A stretch of DNA of 30,629 nt from Oscillospiraceae bacterium (GTDB lineage Bacteria > Bacillota > Clostridia > Oscillospirales > Oscillospiraceae): assembly GCA_016295615.1 (NCBI GenBank), contig JAEDKW010000006.1, forward strand, positions 1 through 30,629, given 5' to 3'. The position numbers and the translations under genes are program-made. The notes beneath the pieces are model-generated. The model was not told where the DNA came from. It saw nothing but the letters and a program-made list of their open reading frames with translations, and searched no databases. Numbering within the stretch: the stretch's first letter is position 1; the number at the start of each line of letters is the position of its first letter. Positions 23,755 to 30,629 of the stretch are shown in pieces.

Positions 23755-24849
23755 TTACAGATCGCGTCCGTCAAGCGCAGCCAGTCCGAAACGCACTGCC
23801 TGCTCGATCTTTGTCCGTTCGCTTTCCTCTGCCGCCGCCTCGTACTTTGCGCGCAGCTCGCGCAGGAACAGTCCGCGCAGAGAATCCTCCCCGCTGCGTG
23901 CCCAGACGTCCTGCTTGATGCGCGTCCTGTCCCGCAGTTCGAGGCGGAAAAAGTCCGGGGCAAACCGTTCCTCCAGCGCTTTGAGATCGATCCCGCGTTC
24001 GTCCGTCTCGCCTGTGAAAATCACGCGGTAGAGGTCGCGCGCCGTGCTCTCCGGAAGAGAGGAACGCAGCGCATCGGCGGGATTTTTGCCCGTCACATCG
24101 ACGCAGAGGATCTCGTAACGCCGGCGGGCAAAGGGAACGAATCGCAGCTCCGCTTTCCCCGGTTCGACCGTACCGCACAAAATCCCCTTGTCCCCCAGCT
24201 CGTCAAAGCCGCGCCCCTCCGGACAGCCCGCGTAGGCGTAGGTCGTCTTTCCCGCTTTATGAAAGCCGTCATGCAGGTGCGTGTGACCCAGCGCCAGATA
24301 GTCCAGATTGGACCGCTCGATCTGCTCTTTGCGCAGCGGGGAATAGCGCGCCTCCGCCGCGCTCATGTCGCCGTGGAGTACCATGAGATGCGTCAAGCCG
24401 TCCTCCGGCGCCCGAAAGCCCTCCAGAAGGCTTTGCTCCTGCGCGGCAGCCGTAAACGCCGCGCCGTAAACGGCGCAGGAAAGCGACCGCAGCTCGACGC
24501 GCTCGATCGCCCCGCTTTTGAAAATATGTACGTTTTCCGGCCAGGCAAGCGTCGCATACGGACTCCCGGCGCTGTAAAAGTCGTGGTTTCCGGGCGCAAT
24601 AAACACCCGCGCACACATGCTGCCCAGTGCGTCGCGCAGCTGCTCGATCGTTTCGCGGTAGGTCGTCTCCCCGTCAAACAGGTCTCCGGCAAGAAGCACC
24701 AGATCAGCGTTCTGTTGGTTTACATAATTTGAAAGCCGTTCCATCAGCTCGCGCCCCTCGCGGCGGCGCAGCTTTGCCTGCTCGCCGCTGAGCGCGCCAA
24801 AGGCGGAGTCCAGATGAAAATCCGCCGCGTGTACGATTTTGACGGGCAT
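23755..24849 (-). CDS. yhaO: SbcD/YhaO-like metallophosphoesterase
   Basis: A 364-residue calcineurin-like phosphoesterase with the DNA-repair nuclease motifs: DFHLDS (9-14), GDLFDG, GNHDF, a conserved histidine in VLHGD and the GHTHLHDG metal site. YhaO of B. subtilis (about 408 residues) pairs with the ATPase YhaN in DNA end processing. No yhaN follows here. An upstream ATG at 24906 opens the frame but adds a poor N-terminus; ATG 24849 has GAGGGGGG ahead and begins MPVKIVHAADFH as usual. It lies 19 bases after the YbaK-like gene. Confidence 0.85.
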   Translation of the reverse strand: MPVKIVHAADFHLDSAFGALSGEQAKLRRREGRELMERLSNYVNQQNADLVLLAGDLFDGETTYRETIEQLRDALGSMCARVFIAPGNHDFYSAGSPYATLAWPENVHIFKSGAIERVELRSLSCAVYGAAFTAAAQEQSLLEGFRAPEDGLTHLMVLHGDMSAAEARYSPLRKEQIERSNLDYLALGHTHLHDGFHKAGKTTYAYAGCPEGRGFDELGDKGILCGTVEPGKAELRFVPFARRRYEILCVDVTGKNPADALRSSLPESTARDLYRVIFTGETDERGIDLKALEERFAPDFFRLELRDRTRIKQDVWARSGEDSLRGLFLRELRAKYEAAAEESERTKIEQAVRFGLAALDGRDL

Positions 24850-24868
24850 CACTGTCCCCCCTCTTTTT

Positions 24869-25345
24869 TTATTCCCTGCTCTTACAGACGTCCACCCACT
24901 CAACAAAGTTGGAGGAATACTTCTCCAGCTCGTCGCAGGTCATCTCGATGGCGCTGTTCGCGCTGCCGGCTGCGGGAAAAACGGTTTCAAAGCGCTTCAG
25001 GGAGACGTCAAGGTAGGTCCTGACATTCTCCGGCAGGGCAAAGGAGCATACGCCGCCGGGCGCGTGACCGGTAAACGCGCACGCTTCGTCAAAGGTGAGC
25101 ATCTTCGCCTTGACATGGAAATGCGCCTTATATTTGGCGTTGTCGATCTTTTGGTCGCCTGCGGTGACAATGATGATCGGCTCGGTGTCCGACAGCTTGA
25201 AGCTCATGGACTTCGCGATCCGCGCGCCCTCGACACCCACAGCGATCGCCGCAAGCTCGACCGTCGCGCTGGATACCTCAAACTCGCGGATACGGTCGGC
25301 AATGCCGAATTCGTTAAAATACGCTCTTACCTTTTCGATAGACAT
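24869..25345 (-). CDS. YbaK/EbsC-family aminoacyl-tRNA deacylase
   Basis: A 158-residue single-domain editing protein. Family signatures are the conserved lysine in AKSMSFK, GDQKID, and GHAPGGVCSF, which forms the deacylation pocket. Members remove wrongly attached amino acids from tRNA: YbaK acts on Cys-tRNA(Pro), ProX on Ala-tRNA(Pro). Which one fits here is not certain; the short proS in this window, lacking the editing domain, makes a tRNA(Pro) role attractive. AAAGGAG precedes the ATG, 12 bases after the ymdB stop. Confidence 0.88.
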   Translation of the reverse strand: MSIEKVRAYFNEFGIADRIREFEVSSATVELAAIAVGVEGARIAKSMSFKLSDTEPIIIVTAGDQKIDNAKYKAHFHVKAKMLTFDEACAFTGHAPGGVCSFALPENVRTYLDVSLKRFETVFPAAGSANSAIEMTCDELEKYSSNFVEWVDVCKSRE

Positions 25346-25357
25346 GATCGTTCTCCT

Positions 25358-26134
25358 TTATCTGATGTCGATTCGCTCGACGCCGGTGCAAAGTCCGGTA
25401 TCGCTGTTCAGGCTGAAAATCGCGCCCTGCATCTTGCACTCGCCGCCCGGCTCCTGATACCGCCCGGGAAGTCCGCCGAGAAAGCCCTCAACGGACTGCT
25501 CCGCCCTGATGCCGAGCACGCTTCGCACCGCGCCGGTCATGCCGATGTCGGAAATATAGCCGGTGCCCTTGGGGAATACCTCCTCATCGGCAGTGGGAAC
25601 GTGGGTGTGCGTTCCCCAGAGCGCGCTGACGCGCCCGTCAAGATAATATGCCATGGCGAGCTTTTCGCTCGTCGCCTCCGCGTGGAAGTCAAGAAGCGTG
25701 AAGGTCGGCTTCTCCCCGTTGTTCAGCAGCTCATCCGCCGTGCGGAAGGGGTCGTCCGCCTTCCACGCAAGGTCGCAGCGACCGATGAGGTTCATCACCG
25801 CAATGCGGATGCGGCCGCAGTCATACACACCGCAGCCCCTGCCCGGTACGCGGGAGCCGAGATTGGCGGGGCGCAGGATATACGGGCACTCGTCGAGATA
25901 GCCGGCGATCTGCATTTTCCCAAACGCATGGTTCCCGAGTGTGATAACGTCTGCGCCGGCTGAAAAGATCTGCTCCGCGTCGCCGCGCGTCAGTCCGACC
26001 ATCGCGGCATTCTCCCCGTTAACGACCGTGAAATGAATGTCCTTCAGCTTTTTGACGCCGCGGAGGCTTCGGCAAAGGTGCTTCACGCCGCACGCGCCCA
26101 CCACGTCGCCGATGGCTAAAATATGATAGATCAT
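25358..26134 (-). CDS. ymdB: YmdB-like phosphodiesterase (TIGR00282 family)
   Basis: A 258-residue metallophosphoesterase (B. subtilis YmdB is 264) with GDVVGACGV near the start, NGENAAMVGLTRGDA, TLGNHAFG and GTHTHVPTADE as metal ligands. YmdB is a 2',3'-cyclic phosphodiesterase linked to RNA decay and lifestyle switching in B. subtilis; it commonly sits next to rny, as here. ATG 26134 is used; the open frame reaches 26233 but that part has no ribosome site and overlaps the promoter. Confidence 0.92.
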   Translation of the reverse strand: MIYHILAIGDVVGACGVKHLCRSLRGVKKLKDIHFTVVNGENAAMVGLTRGDAEQIFSAGADVITLGNHAFGKMQIAGYLDECPYILRPANLGSRVPGRGCGVYDCGRIRIAVMNLIGRCDLAWKADDPFRTADELLNNGEKPTFTLLDFHAEATSEKLAMAYYLDGRVSALWGTHTHVPTADEEVFPKGTGYISDIGMTGAVRSVLGIRAEQSVEGFLGGLPGRYQEPGGECKMQGAIFSLNSDTGLCTGVERIDIR

Positions 26135-26169
26135 AGGGTCTTCCCCCGTCTTCAAGTAAGGTTTTATCA

Positions 26170-26198
26170 AGTATAGCAAGGATGCGGAAAAAACGCAA
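26170..26198 (-). promoter_or_regulatory. SigA promoter of ymdB-ybaK-yhaO
   Basis: On the minus strand TTGCGT (26193-26198), 17 bases, TATACT (26170-26175). It follows the rny terminator, so this unit is separate from rny. Confidence 0.75.
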
Positions 26199-26222
26199 GG
26201 CTGCCGCTCCCCTATTTTATCC

Positions 26223-26251
26223 AAAAAAAGCACCGCCGAAGCGGTGCTTTT
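26223..26251 (-). terminator. Terminator of rny
   Basis: An 11-bp stem (AAAAGCACCGC with GCGGTGCTTTT, 26226-26236 and 26241-26251) with loop CGAA; on the minus strand a TTTTTTT run follows. Confidence 0.92.
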
Positions 26252-26254
26252 CTC

Positions 26255-27799
26255 TTATTTTGCGTATTCGATCGCGGCGGTCTCACGCAGAACGTGGACC
26301 TTGATCTGACCGGGATATTCCATCTCAGCTTCGATCTTCTTGGCAAGCTCACGCGCGAGAATGACCATCTGGTCCTCGTTGACCTGCTCGGGTTTGACCA
26401 TCACGCGCACCTCACGACCGGCCTGGATCGCATAAGCCTTATCGACGCCGGGATAGCTGCCGGTGATCTCCTCAAGCTGCTCCAGGCGCTTGATATAGTT
26501 CTCCAGGTTCTCGCGGCGCGCGCCGGGGCGGGCAGCGGAGATCGCGTCGGCTGCCTGCACGATGCAGGCAACGATGGTCTGCGGCTCAATGTCGTTATGA
26601 TGCGCCTGAACGGCGTGAATCACGTCGTCCTTCTCATGGTACTTGCGCAAAAACTCGACGCCGAGGGCGACATGCGTGCCTTCCATCTCATGATCGATCG
26701 CCTTGCCGATATCGTGCAGCAGACCCGCACGCTTCGCCGATTGAACGTCGGCGCCAAGGTCCGCTGCCATCATGCCGGCGAGGTGAGACACCTCGATGGA
26801 ATGCTGCAGAACATTCTGACCGTAGCTCGTGCGGTAATGCAGGCGGCCGAGGAGCTTGACAAGCTCCGGATGAACGCCGCGAACGCCGGTTTCCAGAATC
26901 GCGCGCTCGCCCTCGGACTTGATGACAGCGTCCACCTCGCGGCGCGCTTTGGCGACCATTTCTTCAATATGCGTGGGGTGAATGCGCCCGTCGGCAATCA
27001 GCTTTTCCAGCGCGAGCCGCGCCACCTCGCGGCGAACCGGTTCAAAGCAGGAAACGGTGATCGCTTCAGGGGTATCGTCGATGATCAGATCGACACCGGT
27101 CATCATTTCAATGGTTCGGATATTGCGTCCCTCGCGACCGATGATGCGACCCTTCATCTCGTCATTGGGCAGGGGTACCACACTGACGGTGATTTCAGCA
27201 ACATGGTCGGCGGCACAGCGCTGGATGGCAGAAGCGACGATCTCGCGTGCGCGCTGATCGGACTCCTCCTTGGCGCGCTGCTCGATCTCCTTGATCTTCA
27301 GCGCCGTTTCGTGCGTCACTTCGGTTTCGACCTGATCGATGAGGTATTTCTTCGCCTCTTCGACCGTGAATCCGGAGATGCGCTCCAGCATTTCGGTCTG
27401 GCTGCGCTTGATGATCTTGATCTCTTCGTTTTCCTTATCCAGCGCAGCATGCTTTTGGTTCAGCGCTTCCTCGCGCTTTTCGAGCGTTTCCGTCTTGCGG
27501 TCGATGTTCTCTTCCTTCTGCTGCAGACGGCGCTCCTGCTTCTGCTGTTCGATGCGGCGTTCCTTGGCTTCCTTCTCGTATTCATTTCTGGAGCGCAAAA
27601 TTTCTTCCTTTGCCTCCAAAAGCATTTCCTTCGTCTTGCTTTCTGCGCGCTTATGTGCATCATTTTCGATCTGCAGTGCCTTTGCTTCAGCATCTGCAAT
27701 CGTCATTTCAGCTTTTTTCTCTTTGCTCTTTTGCAGGACAATACCGAGAAGGACGCCAACGATCAAAGCTGCCGCAGCAACAATGACATATTTGATCAT
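26255..27799 (-). CDS. rny: Ribonuclease Y
   Basis: A 514-residue endoribonuclease, the central mRNA-decay enzyme of many Bacillota. Domain order: N-terminal membrane helix (4-23), long charged coiled coil (about 30-190), KH domain with GRIIGREGRNIRTIE (about 217-231), then an HD domain with LLHDIGKAIDHE (about 352-363) and the trailing helices ending VHVLRETAAIEYAK. Length is normal (B. subtilis 520). AGGAGGA precedes the ATG; its leader of about 95 bases carries a hairpin. ymdB follows as usual, though with its own promoter. Confidence 0.97.
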   Translation of the reverse strand: MIKYVIVAAAALIVGVLLGIVLQKSKEKKAEMTIADAEAKALQIENDAHKRAESKTKEMLLEAKEEILRSRNEYEKEAKERRIEQQKQERRLQQKEENIDRKTETLEKREEALNQKHAALDKENEEIKIIKRSQTEMLERISGFTVEEAKKYLIDQVETEVTHETALKIKEIEQRAKEESDQRAREIVASAIQRCAADHVAEITVSVVPLPNDEMKGRIIGREGRNIRTIEMMTGVDLIIDDTPEAITVSCFEPVRREVARLALEKLIADGRIHPTHIEEMVAKARREVDAVIKSEGERAILETGVRGVHPELVKLLGRLHYRTSYGQNVLQHSIEVSHLAGMMAADLGADVQSAKRAGLLHDIGKAIDHEMEGTHVALGVEFLRKYHEKDDVIHAVQAHHNDIEPQTIVACIVQAADAISAARPGARRENLENYIKRLEQLEEITGSYPGVDKAYAIQAGREVRVMVKPEQVNEDQMVILARELAKKIEAEMEYPGQIKVHVLRETAAIEYAK

Positions 27800-27859
27800 G
27801 GATTCCTCCTATTTTTTCTGTTCTGTATCTATAATAATGGGTATTTTGAATCACAAACG

Positions 27860-27882
27860 GGAGAACCCCTTTTTCTCCCCTC
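27860..27882 (-). other. Hairpin in the rny leader
   Basis: On the minus strand GGGAGAA pairs with TTCTCCC across a 7-base A/G-rich loop. It falls between the promoter and the ribosome site. Autoregulation through the leader is known for RNase E; a like role here is only a guess. Confidence 0.35.
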
Positions 27883-27891
27883 CATAAATCC

Positions 27892-27928
27892 ATTATCTAT
27901 ATTACTCCTTTTTATGGTCAACTGTCAA
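27892..27928 (-). promoter_or_regulatory. SigA promoter(s) of rny
   Basis: On the minus strand TTGACA (27923-27928), 18 bases, TAATAT (27899-27904). A second overlapping pair, TTGACC then GATAAT (27892-27897), is possible. Confidence 0.65.
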
Positions 27929-27954
27929 GGGAAAATGGGGCATATGGAGCAGAA

Positions 27955-28698
27955 TCATGCCACGATGTAGGCCTGCGCCGCGTAGCCGAGCTGTCCCTCA
28001 TAGCCCACAACATACCAGCCCTGCCACTCACCGTAGATCATAACGCTTGTGCCGTTTGGCATCTGCGCAAGTACGGCGCCGTTCGCCCCCGGATAGCTGC
28101 GCAGGCGGAGCGGCGCGCCTCCGGTCTGCACGACGCCGATACGCTGCGTGGTCGGGTAGATAAAAGGCAGTCCGAAATAGTCCGTCAGTCCCCGCGCAAG
28201 GGCCTGCGCGATGGCGTCCCGGTTGTTTTCGACCCAAAGCGCATCCTCATAGTTGTCGTGGTATCCGATCTCAATAAGGTTGGACGGGAAGTTGGGAAGG
28301 CGCACCTCGCCGAGCGTTGTGGTGGACATCGTCCTGACAAGATCCGGCAGCGGATAGACTTCGCGCAGCCGCGCGGCAAACAGCTCCGCCGCGCGCTTCC
28401 CTTCGCTGCTGGTGGGATAGTAGAATACGATCACGCCACGGATATTGCCCTCGTTCCCCTCTCCCGCTGCGTTGGAGTGGAGCGCAAGGTAGAAATCAAA
28501 GCCGCCGATGCTGTTCGCCTGTGCAATCGAGGACGCCGCAGTCATGTCCGGTGTGTTGCGGACAAAGGATATCGCATTGGAATAAAGATACGGCTCCAGC
28601 TCATCTGCCAGCAGGTTCATGTTGTATTCTTCGCTGCCGCTGCCGGTAATGTAGGGATTGGACTCCTGAGTGGAGGGAGAAAGGTAGATTTTAGGCAT
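27955..28698 (-). CDS. Amidase_3-like N-acetylmuramoyl-L-alanine amidase with SH3-like domain
   Basis: A 247-residue two-domain protein. The N-terminal part (2-176) fits zinc amidases of the Amidase_3 fold: Glu23/24 and His74 (in ALHSNA) are probable metal ligands and Glu143 (in LIEIGYHDN) the catalytic glutamate. The usual first histidine (GHGG) is replaced by LSPSTQ. The C-terminal part (about 187-246) is a bacterial SH3-like wall-binding domain. There is no signal peptide, as in some sporulation or lytic amidases released by lysis. The GTG at 28707 is too close to AAGGAG, so ATG 28698 is used. It cuts the bond between MurNAc and the peptide stem, if active. Confidence 0.82.
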   Translation of the reverse strand: MPKIYLSPSTQESNPYITGSGSEEYNMNLLADELEPYLYSNAISFVRNTPDMTAASSIAQANSIGGFDFYLALHSNAAGEGNEGNIRGVIVFYYPTSSEGKRAAELFAARLREVYPLPDLVRTMSTTTLGEVRLPNFPSNLIEIGYHDNYEDALWVENNRDAIAQALARGLTDYFGLPFIYPTTQRIGVVQTGGAPLRLRSYPGANGAVLAQMPNGTSVMIYGEWQGWYVVGYEGQLGYAAQAYIVA

Positions 28699-28740
28699 AA
28701 AACACACGCTCCTTCTCTCCTATCCTATCGAAGCGGCAGC

Positions 28741-28776
28741 AAAAAAAGAACGCTTCCTTTTTCAAGGAAGCGTTCT
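28741..28776 (-). terminator. Terminator of the TRAP permease gene
   Basis: A 13-bp perfect stem (28747-28759 with 28764-28776), loop TTTC, with a TTTTTT run next on the minus strand. Confidence 0.92.
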
Positions 28777-28794
28777 CTTTTCTCACTGATACCG

Positions 28795-30629
28795 TCAGGA
28801 AACAGCCTTCTTGTCACGGGCGTTTTCCGCCTTCTGGAGCAGGAAAACAGCGACGAGGACGGCAAGACCGATCAGGTCGGTGACGGTGCCGGGATAGACC
28901 AGCAGCAGACCGCCGGCAACACAACCAAGACGAACGAGCATGTTCGTGTCGCGCAGGAAGTAACCCACCATGCCGATCGCAATGAGCAGCATACCGAGCG
29001 TGGAGGAGATAACGACCGAAATAACATCAAGCGGTTTGGTATTGATGAAGAGCATTGCATTGTTAAACGCAAAGATGTACGGAACCAGGAATGCGGCGAT
29101 CGCAAGCTTGGTCGCGTTCACAGCGGTCTTCATCGGGGGCGCCTTGGCGATGGCGGAGCCGGCGTAGGCGGCAAGCGCCACGGGCGGCGTGATGTCTGCC
29201 ACGATACCAAAGTAGAAGCAGAACATGTGCGCAGCCATCAGGTTCATGCCCATACCGGTTGCCAGAATCGGGGCGCAGGTGGTCGCCATGATGATGTAGT
29301 TTGCGGTGGTGGGAACACCCATGCCGAGGACGATGCAGCAGAGCATCGTGAGCACAAGAGCAACGATCAGGTGACCGTTGGCAAGACGGACGATGGCGCC
29401 GATCAGGATCTGACCGAGACCGGTCATCGTGACAACACCGGCGATGATACCCGCCATACCGCAGGCAACACCGACGCTCAGGCAGTTCTTGCCGCCGTTT
29501 TCAAACGCATCGATGACGGTGGGCAGGCTCTTGCGATTGATCTTGCTGATGAAGAAGTTGACGACTACAATCACAAACGCGATGCCGACGAGCAGCAGGG
29601 CGCCGTTGTCACCCATGAAGGTACCGGCCTCAAAGCTTCTGCTGGTAAAGGTCATGATAAGAAGAGGAATGAACGGGATCGCCATGACGAGCTTCTTCTT
29701 GCCCTCTTCACGGCTGACCATGGATGCGACAATGCAGTAAATCGTGGCATAGACGGCTGCGGTAGCCATCGTAAAGCCGACCATGATCATATAGACCAGA
29801 ACGACCAGCGGGAGCAGCAGATAAATCTCGGGCAGGAGCTTCTTCCACTTGGGCAGGGTCTCGCGGGGCAGACCCTTCAGTCCGAGCTTCTTGGCCTTGA
29901 AGTGGACTTCCAGGAAGATACCGAGGAAGTACAGGAAGGCAGGAAGGATCGCGCGGACGATGATGTCCTTATAAGGAACGCCGACCATTTCCGCCATCAG
30001 GAACGCAGCAGCGCCCATGATCGGAGGCATGATCTGACCGCCGGTGGAGGACGCCGCCTCAACCGCACCGGCAAATTCGGGGGGATAGCCGGTCTTCTTC
30101 ATCATGGGGATGGTCACGGAACCGGTGGTAACGGTGTTGCCGACGGAGGAACCGGAAACCATGCCGCAGAGGGCGGAGGAAACGACAGCGACCTTTGCAG
30201 GACCGCCGGAAGCCCAGCCGACCAGCGCGTTCGCGCAGTCAATGAAGAAGTTTGCAACACCGGTGGCTTCCAGGAACGCACCGAAGATAACGAACAGCGC
30301 GATGTAGGTCGAGCAGACGCCGATCGGAGTGCCGAGGATACCGGTGGTGGTGTAAAACAGGTTGTACATGACCGTCTTGAGGTCCTTGCCGGCGCCCAGG
30401 AACGCATAGAGCACAAACACGCCGGACACACAGATGATCGGAATACCGACCACGCGGCGGCAGCACTCAACAAGGATCAGCGTACCCACGATGGCAAAGA
30501 CGATCAGCAGAGGCACGCCGCCGACAACAAAGATCTTGTTGATGCGCGTACCGGCGTTGACGATTTTTTCCAGGTTCATCGGATAGAAGAAGTAACAGAA
30601 AGAACCGACAAGCGCCAAAACCACATCAT
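28795..30629 (-). CDS. TRAP transporter fused permease (4TM-12TM), 5' end outside window
   Basis: The C-terminal 611 residues of a very hydrophobic protein; the frame stays open to the window edge (codon before the GTG at 30624 is GAT), so the N-terminus lies outside. The region GSSVGNTVTTGSVTIPMM, EAASSTGGQIMPPIMGAAAF and GMGVPTTANYIIMA are hallmarks of the DctM-type subunit, here in the fused form that goes with TAXI-type binding proteins. TRAP systems use a sodium or proton gradient to import organic acids or related solutes caught by a binding protein, expected upstream. Substrate unknown. It is followed by its terminator. Confidence 0.93.
   Translation of the reverse strand, partial: DVVLALVGSFCYFFYPMNLEKIVNAGTRINKIFVVGGVPLLIVFAIVGTLILVECCRRVVGIPIICVSGVFVLYAFLGAGKDLKTVMYNLFYTTTGILGTPIGVCSTYIALFVIFGAFLEATGVANFFIDCANALVGWASGGPAKVAVVSSALCGMVSGSSVGNTVTTGSVTIPMMKKTGYPPEFAGAVEAASSTGGQIMPPIMGAAAFLMAEMVGVPYKDIIVRAILPAFLYFLGIFLEVHFKAKKLGLKGLPRETLPKWKKLLPEIYLLLPLVVLVYMIMVGFTMATAAVYATIYCIVASMVSREEGKKKLVMAIPFIPLLIMTFTSRSFEAGTFMGDNGALLLVGIAFVIVVVNFFISKINRKSLPTVIDAFENGGKNCLSVGVACGMAGIIAGVVTMTGLGQILIGAIVRLANGHLIVALVLTMLCCIVLGMGVPTTANYIIMATTCAPILATGMGMNLMAAHMFCFYFGIVADITPPVALAAYAGSAIAKAPPMKTAVNATKLAIAAFLVPYIFAFNNAMLFINTKPLDVISVVISSTLGMLLIAIGMVGYFLRDTNMLVRLGCVAGGLLLVYPGTVTDLIGLAVLVAVFLLQKAENARDKKAVS

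Noticed and set aside
1..30629. Mobile elements, CRISPR arrays, tRNA or rRNA genes, defence systems
   Set aside because: I looked for spaced repeats, transposase or integrase motifs, tRNA cloverleaf sequences and toxin-antitoxin pairs and saw none that I can support.

Overview
The window looks like ordinary chromosome from a GC-rich, low-oxygen Bacillota, most likely class Clostridia and possibly an Oscillospiraceae-like gut lineage (inferred from gene content and order). Signs of this are a WalRK/YycHIJ-RlmH block, a CtsR-ClpC heat-shock operon with perfect CtsR operators, RNase Y followed by YmdB, a short archaeal-type prolyl-tRNA synthetase, an 8Fe-8S ferredoxin, strong AGGAGG ribosome sites and TTGACA/TATACT promoters. 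I saw no tRNA, rRNA, CRISPR array, transposase, phage gene or plasmid origin.

Layout. (1) 1-364: the first codons of a leftward gene with its own promoter, then the structured leader of a NUDIX hydrolase gene. (2) 365-11559, plus strand: NUDIX hydrolase, WalR-like regulator, WalK-like kinase, YycH-like and YycI-like proteins; then murA with its own promoter and terminator; then a third promoter driving yycJ/walJ, rlmH, a DUF2007 protein, a phosphohexomutase and a LysO-type lysine exporter. This is mostly cell-envelope homeostasis: the essential cell-wall two-component system, the first committed enzyme of peptidoglycan synthesis, and a sugar-phosphate mutase that feeds wall precursors. (3) 11637-15080, minus strand: ctsR-mcsA-clpC, converging on lysO through a shared terminator. 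mcsB, the arginine kinase gene, is absent, and McsA keeps only one of the two zinc-finger pairs I recall for the B. subtilis protein. (4) 15181-16181, plus: a ferredoxin with its own promoter and terminator and a TrmN6-like methyltransferase. (5) 16222-22114, minus: a lipoprotein serpin, proS, and a VanRS-like two-component pair. A 320-base gap at 19236-19556 holds the proS promoter and, on the plus strand, a strong promoter followed by two hairpins that may be a small RNA. (6) 22287-23492, plus: a processive family-2 glycosyltransferase divergent from the VanRS-like pair; the shared control region carries repeated TTAAG boxes. (7) 23578-30629, minus: a fused TRAP permease (cut by the window end), an amidase with an SH3-like domain and no signal peptide, rny, then ymdB-ybaK-yhaO and a 52-residue small ORF under one promoter.

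I found no clearly new multi-gene system. The best leads are the candidate small RNA at 19462-19556, the slimmed-down ctsR-mcsA-clpC operon, the lipoprotein serpin whose reactive loop looks inhibitory, and the VanRS-like pair divergent from the glycosyltransferase. All functional calls come from reading motifs by eye; no database search was run.
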